NCBI RefSeq assembly: GCF_003122085.1
Contig: NZ_QEXV01000005.1
Location: forward strand, 62,001 to 126,000
Length of the DNA: 64,000 bases
Direction of reading: 5' to 3'
Origin: Marinicauda salina
Lineage (GTDB): Bacteria; Pseudomonadota; Alphaproteobacteria; Caulobacterales; Maricaulaceae
This document shows positions 9,554 to 18,246 of this stretch, piece by piece. Position 1 is the first letter of the stretch. Each line of letters starts with the position of its first letter. The translations under genes were made by a program, and so were the position numbers. The notes below the pieces were generated by a model. That model worked only from the letters and a program-made list of their open reading frames with translations. It searched no databases and was not told the DNA's origin.

Positions 9554-10183
9554 TCAGGGCGCGCCGATCCATTTGTGGGTCTGCAGGCTGAGGCGCCATT
9601 TCGGGTGGGCGAGGCAGTATTCGTAGGCCGCCTGCGCGTTCGTGTCGCGGTCGTGTCCGTCCATCGGCTGCAGGCGGAACGTCCGGAAATCGAGATGCTC
9701 GAAGGCTTCCGGCGGGGCGTCGGCCTGGGGATAGACGAGCTTCAATTCGTCGCCGGTGGTCTGCTTGAGCGGCGCCGTCGATTTCGGGCTGACGCAGATC
9801 CAGTCGAGGCCGGCCGGCGCTTCGATCGTGCCGTTGGTCTCCACGGCGATCTCGAAGCCTTCGCCATGGAGCGCGTCGATCAGCCCGGGATCGAGCTGCA
9901 GGAGCGGCTCGCCGCCGGTGCACACCACCAGCGGCTCGCCCCCGCCGGGCCATTTTTCGGCGACGGCGTTGGCCAGCGCCTCGGCGTCGACGAACTTGCC
10001 CCCGCCCGGCCCGTCGGTCCCGACGAAATCGGTGTCGCAGAAATCGCAGACCGCGCTCGCCCGATCGCGCTCGAGCCCGCTCCACAGATTGCAGCCGGCG
10101 AAACGCAGGAAGACCGCCGGCCGGCCGGCCTGGCCGCCCTCGCCCTGCACGGTGAGGAACATCTCCTTGACCGAGTAGGTCAT
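9554..10183 (-). CDS. queE: 7-carboxy-7-deazaguanine synthase QueE
   Basis: A 209-residue radical SAM enzyme converting 6-carboxy-tetrahydropterin to 7-carboxy-7-deazaguanine in queuosine synthesis. The start [16 protein letters not shown] is the typical QueE N-terminus. The iron-sulfur cluster motif is the CX14CX2C version (FAGCNLW ... VCDFCDTDF). The first bases of the gene overlap the queC stop (ATGA at 10180-10183), so queC and queE are translationally coupled. Later motifs [10 protein letters not shown] and AVETNGTI also match the family. Confidence 0.95.
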   Translation of the reverse strand: MTYSVKEMFLTVQGEGGQAGRPAVFLRFAGCNLWSGLERDRASAVCDFCDTDFVGTDGPGGGKFVDAEALANAVAEKWPGGGEPLVVCTGGEPLLQLDPGLIDALHGEGFEIAVETNGTIEAPAGLDWICVSPKSTAPLKQTTGDELKLVYPQADAPPEAFEHLDFRTFRLQPMDGHDRDTNAQAAYEYCLAHPKWRLSLQTHKWIGAP

Positions 10184-10905
10184 GAGGCGGCCTCCGCGCG
10201 CCACTCGGCCCAGCCCCTGGCGCGCAGTTCGCAGGCCGGGCAGTCGCCGCAGCCGTATCCCCACTCGTGGAGCACGCCGCGCTCGCCGCGATAGCAGGTG
10301 TGGGTGTCGGCGACGATCAGCTCGACGAGGGAATCGCCGCCGAGCTCGTCAGCGAGCGCCCAGGTCTCGGCCTTGGTGAGATGCATGAGCGGCGTCTCGA
10401 CGGCCATCTCCGCATCCAGCCCGAGCGAGAGCGCGCGCTGCTGCGCCGCGATCGTCTCGGCGCGGCAGTCGGGATAGCCCGAATAATCCGTCTGGCACAT
10501 GCCGCCCACGAGCGTCTCGATCCCGCGCCGCCAGGCGTGCGCGGCCGCGACCGCCAGGAAGACCAGATTGCGCGCGGGCACGAAGGTCGTGGGCAGGCCC
10601 TGCGCGTCCATCTCGATGGCGCGGTCGGTCGTGAGCGCGCTGTCGGCGAGCGCGCCGTAGCCGGCGAGATCGACGACGATGTCCGGCCCCAAGCGTCCGG
10701 CCCAGTCGGGGAAGCGCCGGGCGATCTCCTCGCGCACGCTCTCGCGCGCGCCCATCTCCACGGCGTGGCGCTGGCCGTAGTCGAAGCCGATCGTCTCGAC
10801 GGCGTCGTAGCGGTCGAGCGCCCACGCCAGGCAGGTCGCCGAATCCTGGCCGCCGGAGAACAGCACCAGCGCGGACCGGTTCGGGGAAGACGTCGCATCG
10901 GTCAT
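10180..10905 (-). CDS. queC: 7-cyano-7-deazaguanine synthase QueC
   Basis: A 241-residue ATP-dependent enzyme making preQ0 from carboxydeazaguanine and ammonia. The PP-loop [18 protein letters not shown] is at the N-terminus, and the C-terminal zinc site [22 protein letters not shown] supplies the clustered cysteines. The ATG at 10905 is chosen, giving [14 protein letters not shown]; a longer form from 10944 adds 13 unlikely residues. First gene of the queC-queE pair, divergent from cutA across a 53-bp spacer containing a 14-bp perfect palindrome. Confidence 0.96.
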   Translation of the reverse strand: MTDATSSPNRSALVLFSGGQDSATCLAWALDRYDAVETIGFDYGQRHAVEMGARESVREEIARRFPDWAGRLGPDIVVDLAGYGALADSALTTDRAIEMDAQGLPTTFVPARNLVFLAVAAAHAWRRGIETLVGGMCQTDYSGYPDCRAETIAAQQRALSLGLDAEMAVETPLMHLTKAETWALADELGGDSLVELIVADTHTCYRGERGVLHEWGYGCGDCPACELRARGWAEWRAEAAS

Positions 10906-10920
10906 CGTCAGCCTGTATAT

Positions 10921-10934
10921 CCGGTCGCGACCGG
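10921..10934. promoter_or_regulatory. Perfect palindrome between queC and cutA
   Basis: CCGGTCGCGACCGG reads the same on both strands and sits midway in the 53-bp divergent spacer. The position fits an operator acting on both genes. The regulator is unknown, and a short GC palindrome can arise by chance in this genome. Confidence 0.35.
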
Positions 10935-10958
10935 TTCGCTGCAAGGAGACGAGGCGCC

Positions 10959-11318
10959 ATGGCCGAAACGACCCCGACCGACGGCTCCGCGATGGGGCTC
11001 ATCTACACGACCTGGCCCGACGCCGACAGCGCGGCGGCCGCCGCCGAGACGCTGCTCGACGAAGGGCTGATCGCCTGCGCCAACATCCTGTCGGGCTCGA
11101 CCTCGATCTATCGCTGGAAAGGCGCGGTCGCGCGCGAGACCGAGATCGTCGCGCTGTTCAAGACCGCTGCGGCGCGCGCTGCGGAGGCGCGCGACCGGCT
11201 CGCCGCGCTTCATCCCTACGAGGAGCCGTGCATCCTGTCGCTCGCCGTCGACTCGCACGCGAGCGCGGCGGGCTTCCTGGACTGGCTCAGGACCGAGACG
11301 GCGAACGACCCCGCCTGA
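10959..11318 (+). CDS. cutA: CutA-type divalent cation tolerance protein
   Basis: A 119-residue cytosolic protein with the CutA hallmarks: [12 protein letters not shown] at the N-terminus, [19 protein letters not shown], the E-x-E-x-x-x-L-F-K-T strand and the [11 protein letters not shown] motif. CutA forms trimers related to PII signalling proteins; the link with copper tolerance is historical and the true role is unclear. Preceded by an AAGGAGA ribosome binding site. It ends four bases before the stop of the convergent histidine kinase gene. Confidence 0.95.
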   Translation: MAETTPTDGSAMGLIYTTWPDADSAAAAAETLLDEGLIACANILSGSTSIYRWKGAVARETEIVALFKTAAARAAEARDRLAALHPYEEPCILSLAVDSHASAAGFLDWLRTETANDPA

Positions 11319-11322
11319 CGCT

Positions 11323-13170
11323 TCAGCCGACCTTACGAAGCTGGCGGCTGGCGGCGGGATCGTCGGCGAGCGCCCGGGAGAGCGCCTCGCGCATGGCGTC
11401 GCCGGTGACCGGCGAGCGCATCAGCGTCTCGCCCCCGCCCGAGCGAACCGCCTCGTCCAGCTCCGCCGACAGGCGCACGACCGGCGTCAGCGAGGCCGTC
11501 GAGGCCATGGCGCGAATCTCGGCGAGCGCGTCCTCCGGCTCGCAATCGTCCAGCGACAGGCCCAGGACCACCGCATCATAGGCGGCCGCGTTGAGCGCCT
11601 CCTCGAGGCCGACGCGGTCGGCCGCGCAGGCCACCGCGCAGTTGAACGACTTGAGATAGCCGTGGAGGACGGACTGGCGCGCCTTGTCGGACTCCCCGAC
11701 GAGGATGCGCAGGCGGCGCGAGCCGAAGGTCAGCCGTTCGGCGTCGCTGTAACGGTCGGCGCGCGAGGACAGGCGCGCGCGCGCTTCGAAGGTCAGCACG
11801 GCGCCCTTGCCGTCCGTGGTCCGGCGACGCTCCGCCCTCCCGTTCATCAGGCCCGCCAGGCGCGTGACCAGATGCAGGCCGAGGCCTGCGCCGGCCTCGC
11901 GATCGGCGATGTCCGGCTCGACCTCCGACGGCGCGATCGGCGCCGCCTCGGTCTCGGCCTCGCAATCGCAATACGCCGAATCGCCCACCTCGGCGCGGAG
12001 CCTCCCCTCGCCCCCGCCGTCGCGTTCGACATGAAGCCGAACGCAGACCTTGCCGGTCTCCGTGGCGGCCGCGACGTTCTCGACATAGATCCGCAGCATC
12101 TGGACAAGGCGGCCCTCGTCGGCGCGCAGGGTCAGCTCCGGCTCGCCGGCGATCTCCACTTTCAGGTCGAGGCCGCGCGCATCGACGATCGGCCGGCCGA
12201 CGCGCTCGATGCGTTCGGCGAGCGCTTCGCCGGTGAGGTCGTCGAGCACCAGCTCCATCCGTCCCGCCTCGATGCGCGAGACGTCCAGAATGTCCGAAAC
12301 CAGCCGGGAGAGCATCTCCCCCGACGAGCGGATGCGGCGAACCATGCGCGCCTGCTCTCCGTCGAGCCCGGATTCCTCGAGCAGCTGCGCCATGCCCAGC
12401 ACGCCGTTGAGCGGCGCGCCGAACTCGTGGCTCATGTTGGCCAGCACGGCGGCGTTGGCGCGGGCCTGCTCGGCGGCGCTGCGGGCGGCCGCGTCGTGTT
12501 GTTCGGCCAGCTCGGCGAGCGCGCCGGTCTGGGCCTCCGTCTTGCGCTTGGCTTCCTCGAGATAGACGTTCGCCTCGACGGCTTCGGTCAGCATGCGGGC
12601 GTAGTTTCGCGTCAGCCGCTGCAGCACGAAGAAGTATATCGCGCAGATGCCCGCCAGCAGATAGCCGTGGAAGGAGCCCTGCATCGCGAGCCAGGCGGTG
12701 AACAGGCCGAGCGAAGGCAGCGTGTAGGCGGTCACCATGCGGCTGTCTGCGGCCGAGGTGATGGCCGCCGCGGCGCTGATGCCGGGAATGATCAGGGCGC
12801 ATGCATAGAGCGCCATCGGCGGGGCGTCGGCGGCGGCCAGGAACGGCGTCGCGCCCCATAAGCCGCCGACCGTGGCCGTCAACGCGCCATAGAAGAATCG
12901 CCCGTGCGCGCTCACCGGCTTCCCGGCGCGCCGGGCGCGCCACACGATGCCGAAACGGCCGGTCGCCGCGACGCCCATCGCGGCGAACCAGCCGGCGAGC
13001 AGCTCGACCGGCGTGGTTCCGGCCAGGAACACGCACAGCACGCCTGCAACGATGATGTTCAGCGGAACGGCCATGAGCGCGCTGTCGCTCAACAGCCTCT
13101 CGCGCGCCTCCGCGGTGCGGCGGCGTGTTTCCTGCTCGTGCGCGTCCAGGCGCGTTTCCTCGGACCCCAT
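11323..13170 (-). CDS. Hybrid histidine kinase with degenerate G1 box and receiver
   Basis: A 615-residue membrane protein. Six hydrophobic segments span about residues 32-187, followed by a coiled coil (195-245) and a HisKA domain with His248 in NMSHEFGAPLNG. The catalytic domain keeps the N-box Asn (VEN, 365) and the G2 motif GAGLGL (427-432), but the G1 motif D-x-G-x-G is replaced by DSAYC (397-401). The C-terminal receiver (from about 487) has Gly537 (YDAVVLG) where the phosphoacceptor Asp belongs, and the conserved Lys is Arg (MRSPV). It may therefore be a scaffold or a kinase/phosphatase with altered activity. No response regulator is adjacent. Start at ATG 13170 has GGAGAGGG upstream. 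Confidence 0.85.
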   Translation of the reverse strand: MGSEETRLDAHEQETRRRTAEARERLLSDSALMAVPLNIIVAGVLCVFLAGTTPVELLAGWFAAMGVAATGRFGIVWRARRAGKPVSAHGRFFYGALTATVGGLWGATPFLAAADAPPMALYACALIIPGISAAAAITSAADSRMVTAYTLPSLGLFTAWLAMQGSFHGYLLAGICAIYFFVLQRLTRNYARMLTEAVEANVYLEEAKRKTEAQTGALAELAEQHDAAARSAAEQARANAAVLANMSHEFGAPLNGVLGMAQLLEESGLDGEQARMVRRIRSSGEMLSRLVSDILDVSRIEAGRMELVLDDLTGEALAERIERVGRPIVDARGLDLKVEIAGEPELTLRADEGRLVQMLRIYVENVAAATETGKVCVRLHVERDGGGEGRLRAEVGDSAYCDCEAETEAAPIAPSEVEPDIADREAGAGLGLHLVTRLAGLMNGRAERRRTTDGKGAVLTFEARARLSSRADRYSDAERLTFGSRRLRILVGESDKARQSVLHGYLKSFNCAVACAADRVGLEEALNAAAYDAVVLGLSLDDCEPEDALAEIRAMASTASLTPVVRLSAELDEAVRSGGGETLMRSPVTGDAMREALSRALADDPAASRQLRKVG

Positions 13171-13284
13171 GACCACCCTCTCCGGCCGCTTTGTCACGGC
13201 GCTTGGGCGACATAGTGCCGACAAGGTCTTAAAACGCGGTTTGCGCCGCGTTCACCGTCACGCCAGTCGAGAGAACCGAACTTG

Positions 13285-13821
13285 ATGCCGACCCGCCTGC
13301 ACGCCGTTCTCGCCGCCGTCCTCGCCGCGATCGTCCTCGGCGCGGGCGGCTGCACCGAGACCGACCCCGCCGCCGAGGCGCCGCGCGAGCTGACCTGGCC
13401 GGACCTGATCCCGCCGGAGGAGCGCGAGCAGATCGCCGCGCTGCGCGAGGGCCGCGCCGGCCCCGGGGCGACCGAGGGTTTTCCCGCGCGCGAGGATCAG
13501 CAGATCCGCATCTTCAACGTGGTCGAGGAGCTCGACGGCGAGCGGGTGCGCATGCCCGGCTTCATCCTGCCGCTCGACTACGCCGAGCGCGGCTCGGCGC
13601 GCGAATTCCTGTTCCTGCCCTATCACGGGGCGTGCGTGCACTATCCCGCGCCGCCGCCCAACCAGGTCGTCTACCTGACCTCGGAGGAGCCGATCCGCTT
13701 CGACGAATTGTGGGACCCGGTCTGGATCGAGGGCGTGCTCACGGTGAGCCGCACCGAGACCGATCTCGCCGCGGCCGCCTACGCCATGACGCCCGAAAGC
13801 GTCGAGCCCTACGAGCCCTAG
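13285..13821 (+). CDS. DUF3299 lipoprotein
   Basis: A 178-residue predicted lipoprotein. The signal peptide ends in LGAGGC (lipidated Cys about residue 23). The conserved DUF3299 region reads VRMPGFILPLDY, FLFLPYHGACVHYPAPPPNQ and VWIEGVLTV. The family is common in proteobacteria, often near metal or ABC transport genes, but has no firmly known function. A TTG lies one codon upstream; the ATG at 13285 is preferred. Its TAG overlaps the stop of the convergent lipoprotein gene within the palindrome CTAG (13818-13821). Confidence 0.85.
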   Translation: MPTRLHAVLAAVLAAIVLGAGGCTETDPAAEAPRELTWPDLIPPEEREQIAALREGRAGPGATEGFPAREDQQIRIFNVVEELDGERVRMPGFILPLDYAERGSAREFLFLPYHGACVHYPAPPPNQVVYLTSEEPIRFDELWDPVWIEGVLTVSRTETDLAAAAYAMTPESVEPYEP

Positions 13822-14729
13822 CCGCCCCCCGCAGCGCCGTCGGACGCCGGGGCGGCGTCCATCGCGCCGGCCGCATCCGCCGCCGCGTTCGCCGCCTCGA
13901 GCACGACCGCCGGTTCGGGATCATACGTCTCGGGCGGCTGCGCGCCCGGATAGGCCGTCGCCAGCAGGTCGAGCGCGTCGGCGATCGCGCTCGCCCCATC
14001 CGCGTCGGCGGCGCGGACATCGTCCAGCGTCGTCTCGGCGTAGCGCGCCGCGGCGCGTTCCAGCCCGTACCCGTCGAGCCAGGCGCCCGAGGCGTCTTCC
14101 TGCTGGGCGGCGAACTCGTACTGCAGCGCGGCGCGCTCGATCAGCGAGGCGAGCACGGCGGCGTGAACCGCCGGCGCGGCGGCGGGGTCGGCTTCCGGCG
14201 CGACGTCCTGGTTGACGTCGAGCAGACGGACCACCTCGTCGACGGCGGCCCGGATCTCGTCCCCGCTCGCATCCTGGAAGTGCAGCACGGCGGCGCGGTT
14301 CATCTCGTCCATCATCGCCTGGCCGCCAAGCGACTCGATGACCGGCTCGAGATCGACATAGATCTCCGAGATCGGGTGGGAGAACATCTCCGAGGCGATC
14401 GCCCGGTCGCCATTGTCCAGCGCGGCGAGCCCCGCGATGTAGTGGGCGCGCATGACCTCGATCGCCGAGCGGTAGAGCACCGGGTCGGTCTCGGCGAGCG
14501 CGGGATCGATGCCGAACTCGCCGCCGGCCTCTCCGGCCTCCCCGGCTTCGCCGCCTTCTCCGCCTTCGCCCGCCGGGCCGGGCGCGTAGCCTGCGTCGGC
14601 GGTCGCGCCTGCATCGCCCGCTTCCCCGGCTTCTCCCGCCTCGCCGCCTTCGCCGCAGGCCGCCAGCGAGCCCGCGAGCAGCGCGGCGGCGCTGGCGCTC
14701 CAGAATTTCGGGGTCTTCGAGATGGCCAT
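13818..14729 (-). CDS. Secreted lipoprotein with Gly-Glu-Ala repeats
   Basis: A 303-residue predicted lipoprotein (lipobox SLAAC, residues 21-25). Directly after the Cys comes a low-complexity stretch to about residue 72 built from GEAGEAGEAG and GEGGE units. The mature domain (about 75-260) is helical, with LYRSAIEVMRAHYIAGLAAL and SHPISEIYVDLEPVIESLGG, and the tail is Ala/Asp-rich. The repeat codons vary (GGC/GGG, GAG/GAA, GCC/GCG), so the repeat seems to be maintained as protein. I do not recognise the domain; helical periplasmic metal-binding folds such as imelysin are only a guess. Confidence 0.75.
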   Translation of the reverse strand: MAISKTPKFWSASAAALLAGSLAACGEGGEAGEAGEAGDAGATADAGYAPGPAGEGGEGGEAGEAGEAGGEFGIDPALAETDPVLYRSAIEVMRAHYIAGLAALDNGDRAIASEMFSHPISEIYVDLEPVIESLGGQAMMDEMNRAAVLHFQDASGDEIRAAVDEVVRLLDVNQDVAPEADPAAAPAVHAAVLASLIERAALQYEFAAQQEDASGAWLDGYGLERAAARYAETTLDDVRAADADGASAIADALDLLATAYPGAQPPETYDPEPAVVLEAANAAADAAGAMDAAPASDGAAGGG

Positions 14730-14824
14730 GAGCGGATCCTTGACGTTATCTGCCCAAGTCTTGCGGGCGTCGTTCCGGAAGGCTTACTGCTTCTGAGAGT
14801 TGTTCGCAAGTAGCGGAGCCGCCC

Positions 14825-15487
14825 ATGCTTCACCGTCTTTCCGGCGTCCTCACCGAGGAGGAACTCGCCGCCGTCCGCGACCTCGCCGCCGACGAAAGCG
14901 CCTTCGTCGAGGGCGCGGCGACGGCGGGCTGGGCGGCGAAGACGGTGAAGGCGAACCTGCAGATGAAGCCCGGCGCACGCGCCGACCAGGCCCGCCGCAT
15001 CGTCGAGACCGCGCTCAAGCGCCACGCCGCCTTCGAGGGCGCGGCCCTGCCCAGGCGCATCCTGCGCACGATGATCAGCCTCTACCGGCCGGGCATGACC
15101 TACGGCGTCCATGTCGACGACGCGCTGATGGGCGGCGCCCGCTCGGACCTGTCCTTCACCGTCTTCCTGTCCGACCCCGAAAGCTACGAGGGCGGCGGGC
15201 TCGTCATCCACGACTCCGACGGCGCGACCGAGGTGAAGCTCGCCGCCGGCGACGCGGTGGTCTACCCGACCGGCGCGCTGCACGAGGTCCGGCCTGTGAC
15301 CGCCGGCGAACGCCTGGCCGCCGTCGGTTGGGTGCGCTCCTATGTGCGGGCCGCCGAGCGCCGCGAGATCCTGTTCGATCTCGATCTCGCCGCGCGCGCC
15401 GTCTTCGCCGAGGCGGGCAAGACCGAGACCTATGACCGGCTCGCCAAGACCCGCGCCAACCTGCTCAGGATGTGGGCCGAGGACTGA
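14825..15487 (+). CDS. PKHD-type Fe(II)/2-oxoglutarate dioxygenase (PiuC/YbiX-like)
   Basis: A 220-residue enzyme. The non-haem iron facial triad is visible as H-x-D in YGVHVDDALMGG and the distal His in PTGALHEVRPVTAGERLAAVGW, whose Arg binds 2-oxoglutarate. The N-terminus has the W-x-A-K-T-V-K-A-N-x-Q stretch usual in PiuC proteins. Such hydroxylases commonly lie near iron-siderophore receptors; here the nearest receptor is 2.8 kb downstream behind the bufferin operon. Substrate unknown. Confidence 0.92.
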   Translation: MLHRLSGVLTEEELAAVRDLAADESAFVEGAATAGWAAKTVKANLQMKPGARADQARRIVETALKRHAAFEGAALPRRILRTMISLYRPGMTYGVHVDDALMGGARSDLSFTVFLSDPESYEGGGLVIHDSDGATEVKLAAGDAVVYPTGALHEVRPVTAGERLAAVGWVRSYVRAAERREILFDLDLAARAVFAEAGKTETYDRLAKTRANLLRMWAED

Positions 15488-15640
15488 CCGGAGCGCTCGC
15501 GGCGTTCACACGCCGCCGTGACCGCGGACGAGCGAATTTGTGACGTCCTTGTGTTTAGCCATCGGCCGGTCTTGCGCCCATCCTGCGCGGCGCGGGTCGG
15601 GACAGGCCCGCTTTGAGAGTCATCAAGGAGCTGAAGACCC

Positions 15641-16012
15641 ATGACCACCCGCAAGACCATCGCCGCCGGCGCCGCCGCGGCCGCCGTCGCCGCCGCGCTT
15701 TCCCCCGCCGCGCTCGCCGGCCCCAACGCCCAGCTGACCATCTCCGAGTCGGCCCCGGCGAACGTCCAGGCCGCGTTCGAGGCCTGGAAGGCCGGCGAGA
15801 CCGTCAATGTCGGCATGGAGCGCTGCTACGGCATCGCGCTGGCCGGCGAGAACGATTGCGCCGCCGGCCCGGGCACGAGCTGCCAGGGCACCTCGACGGT
15901 CGACTTCCAGGGCAACGCCTGGACGCTCGCCCCGGAAGGCGCCTGCGACTACATCGAGACGCCCGAAGGCGAGGCCTCGACCGAGTCCCTGGACCGGAAC
16001 GTGCCGGCGTAA
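15641..16012 (+). CDS. bufA: Bufferin precursor peptide, DUF2282 family (BufA-like)
   Basis: A 123-residue precursor with a secretory signal (cleavage probably after LSPAALA, about residue 26) and four cysteines at 62, 73, 81 and 102 in the blocks [24 protein letters not shown] and [14 protein letters not shown]. This is the DUF2282 pattern of bufferins, ribosomally made and modified peptides that sequester copper in the periplasm; in studied examples the two central Cys are converted to thiooxazoles by the DUF692 enzyme. The three genes that follow are the expected partners. The ribosome binding site AAGGAG lies upstream of ATG 15641. Confidence 0.9.
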   Translation: MTTRKTIAAGAAAAAVAAALSPAALAGPNAQLTISESAPANVQAAFEAWKAGETVNVGMERCYGIALAGENDCAAGPGTSCQGTSTVDFQGNAWTLAPEGACDYIETPEGEASTESLDRNVPA

Positions 16013-16039
16013 CGCCCGCTCGAGCGATCACGGCCCGTC

Positions 16040-16897
16040 ATGCTCACGCACCTTCCCCCCTCCGCCGGCGTCGGGCTCAAGCCCGACCACTTCCGCGAGA
16101 CGTGGGAGACCGGCGGGTCGCATGACGGGCTGTGGCTCGAGGTCCACGCCGAGAACTACATGATCGCCGGCGGGCCGCGGCTCGCCTGGCTCGAGCTGAT
16201 CGCCTCGCGCTTTCCCGTGTCGTTTCACGGCGTCGGCCTGTCGCTCGGCGGACCCGAACCGCTCGACGCCGACCACCTCGCCCGCTGGACCGCGCTGATC
16301 GAGCGCATCGAGCCGGCCGCCGTCTCCGAACACATCGCCTGGTCGGTCGCCGACGGCGAGTATTTCGCCGATCTGCTTCCCACGCCGGCCACGCGCGCCG
16401 CGCTCGAGCGGCTGTGCGAGAACATCGATCGCATGCAGACCGCGCTCGGCCGGCCGATCCTGATCGAGAACCCCGCCCACTATATCCCGCTCAAGGCCGA
16501 GATGAGCGAGCCGGACTTCCTGGCCGAAGCCTGCGCGCGCACCGGATGCGGCCTCCTGCTCGATCTCAACAATATCGCGGTGAGCGCCAACAATATCGGC
16601 CGCTCGACCGGCGCCTATCTCGCCGCGATCGACTTCGACCGCGTCGGCGAGATCCACATCGCCGGCGCCCGGCCCGATCCCAATCTCGGCCAGAAGCTGC
16701 TGATCGATTCCCACGACGCCCCGGTCGACGAGCCGGTCTGGGAGATGCTCGCCCGCGTGATCGCCGATCACGGACCCAGGCCGGTGCTGATCGAGCGCGA
16801 CAGCGAGCTGCCCCCCTTCGAAGACCTCATGGCCGAGCGCGACCGGGCCCAGTCCCTGATCGCGGCGAACCGAGCCGCGCTCGCGCGCCATGACTGA
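16040..16897 (+). CDS. bufB: DUF692 multinuclear iron oxygenase (bufferin maturase, BufB-like)
   Basis: A 285-residue TIM-barrel enzyme of the MNIO (DUF692) family. Expected metal-ligand segments are present: SFHGVGLSLG, VSEHIAWS, IENPAHYI, LLLDLNNIAVSANN, EIHIAGARPDP and LIERDSELPPFEDL. In bufferin systems this enzyme modifies precursor cysteines. It lies 27 bp after bufA and overlaps bufC by eight bases. Confidence 0.93.
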   Translation: MLTHLPPSAGVGLKPDHFRETWETGGSHDGLWLEVHAENYMIAGGPRLAWLELIASRFPVSFHGVGLSLGGPEPLDADHLARWTALIERIEPAAVSEHIAWSVADGEYFADLLPTPATRAALERLCENIDRMQTALGRPILIENPAHYIPLKAEMSEPDFLAEACARTGCGLLLDLNNIAVSANNIGRSTGAYLAAIDFDRVGEIHIAGARPDPNLGQKLLIDSHDAPVDEPVWEMLARVIADHGPRPVLIERDSELPPFEDLMAERDRAQSLIAANRAALARHD

Positions 16898-17657
16898 GAT
16901 CCGCGACTTCGCCGACGCCTTCCGCGCCGCGCTCGGCGGCGACGAGGCCGGACTCGCCGCCCATCTGGACGAGCCGGACGTGGCCGCGCGCATCGCCGTC
17001 TATCGCAATAATCGCGCGACCGCGCTGTCCGACGTGCTCGCCGGCGCCTTTCCGGGCGTCGCGGCGGTGGTCGGAACCGAATACATGACCGCGCTGGCGC
17101 GCGCCTACGCCGACGCCCGGCCGCCGGCCTCGCCGGTGCTGTCGGAGTGGGGCGCGGAGTTTCCCGACTTCCTGGCCGGCTTTCCGCCGGCGCGCTCGCT
17201 GCCCTATCTCGCCGACATCGCCCGGCTCGACCGCGCCTGGAGCGCGGTCCACTACGCCGCCGACCCGGATCCCGAGACCGCCGCCGCGCTGGCGCGCCTC
17301 GACGAGGCGGCCCTGCTGGCCACGCCGTTCCGGCTCGAGGCGAGCGCGCGGCGGGTGGCGCTCGACTGGCCCGTCCACGATTTCTGGCGGGAGCTGCGCG
17401 ACGACCGGCCCGTCACGAAACGCAAGCTCGCGCCCGCGCCCGCCGCCGCGCTGGTCTGGCGCGGGGGGAACGGCGTGACCAGCGCCGCGCTCGACGACGC
17501 GACCGCGCCGCTCGTCGCCGGTTTCGCGGAGACGCGTCCGCTCGGCGCGGCGCTCAAGGCCTGCGCCGACCCGGACGCCGCGCTCCAGTTCTTTTCCACC
17601 CTGCTCGCCGACCGCGCCATTGCGCCGGCCGAGACTTCGCCAGGAGACGCCCCATGA
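16890..17657 (+). CDS. bufC: DUF2063 protein (bufferin maturation partner, BufC-like)
   Basis: A 255-residue cytosolic protein. The N-terminal DUF2063 region contains the typical VAARIAVYRNNRATALSDVL and AFPGVAAVVG stretch; the C-terminal half carries an HxxR-free beta-rich module ending near residue 250. DUF2063 proteins pair with DUF692 enzymes and are thought to deliver the precursor to them. Overlaps bufB by eight bases and the DoxX gene by four (ATGA at 17654), so translation is coupled through the operon. Confidence 0.9.
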   Translation: MTEIRDFADAFRAALGGDEAGLAAHLDEPDVAARIAVYRNNRATALSDVLAGAFPGVAAVVGTEYMTALARAYADARPPASPVLSEWGAEFPDFLAGFPPARSLPYLADIARLDRAWSAVHYAADPDPETAAALARLDEAALLATPFRLEASARRVALDWPVHDFWRELRDDRPVTKRKLAPAPAAALVWRGGNGVTSAALDDATAPLVAGFAETRPLGAALKACADPDAALQFFSTLLADRAIAPAETSPGDAP

Positions 17658-18139
17658 TCGCCGCCGCCCGCAACGCCTATCTCAAGCTCGCCGACGTCGG
17701 CCGGCTCGCCGAACCCGTCGCGCTTCTGGCGATCCGGCTGCTGGTCGCAAGGGTTTTCTGGAACTCCGGCCTGGCCAAGGTGCAGACCATCGACATTCTC
17801 GGCCTGCGCCTGCCGACGCCGGACGTCCAGCAGGGCACCTTCTTCCTGTTCCAGCACGAGTATTTCCCAGAGCTGCCGCAATCGGCGACCAATGTGTTCG
17901 CGGTCTTCGGCGCGCTCGGCGAACTGACGCTGCCCGTCCTGCTCGCCTTCGGCCTGCTCAGCCGGTTCGCCGCGCTCGGCCTGCTGGTGATGACGATGGT
18001 CATCCAGGTCTTCGTCTATCCCGGCGAGTGGTGGTCGGTGCACGCCTGGTGGGCGGCCTGCCTGTTCGTCTGCTTCGCCGCCGGGCCCGGCCGGTTCTCG
18101 CTCGACGCGCTGTTCGGGCTGAACGGAGACAAGCGCTGA
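17654..18139 (+). CDS. bufD: DoxX-family membrane protein (BufD-like)
   Basis: A 161-residue membrane protein with about four helices. The motif ARVFWNSGLAKVQ in the first helix and the YFPELPQ-containing loop are typical of the DoxX proteins that close bufferin operons. The start ATG at 17654 lies in the bufC stop overlap. The family role in the operon is not settled; an accessory redox role in the inner membrane is plausible. Confidence 0.9.
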   Translation: MIAAARNAYLKLADVGRLAEPVALLAIRLLVARVFWNSGLAKVQTIDILGLRLPTPDVQQGTFFLFQHEYFPELPQSATNVFAVFGALGELTLPVLLAFGLLSRFAALGLLVMTMVIQVFVYPGEWWSVHAWWAACLFVCFAAGPGRFSLDALFGLNGDKR

Positions 18140-18204
18140 GGCCGGCGCGACTGCATTAAATTTCGGCAAGCCGGGCGAACGGGGTTTGCCGCCGGGGACG
18201 GCAG

Positions 18205-18219
18205 TGTTACAGGATAACA
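18205..18219. promoter_or_regulatory. Zur-like palindrome before the TonB-dependent receptor gene
   Basis: TGTTACAGGATAACA is an inverted repeat (TGTTA-N5-TAACA) followed by a further ATAAC, 28 bases before the receptor start. Zur boxes of proteobacteria have TGTTAT/ATAACA half-sites, and the receptor has a His-rich loop suited to zinc, so Zur control is likely but not proven. Confidence 0.5.
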
Positions 18220-18246
18220 TAACGCTGCTTGTCAGAGGGGAAGTCC

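Noticed and set aside
14520-14680. Tandem repeat that might be a CRISPR array or minisatellite
   Set aside because: The repetition is at protein level (Gly-Glu-Ala) in a coding frame; no spacer-repeat pattern. No CRISPR array was seen anywhere in the window.
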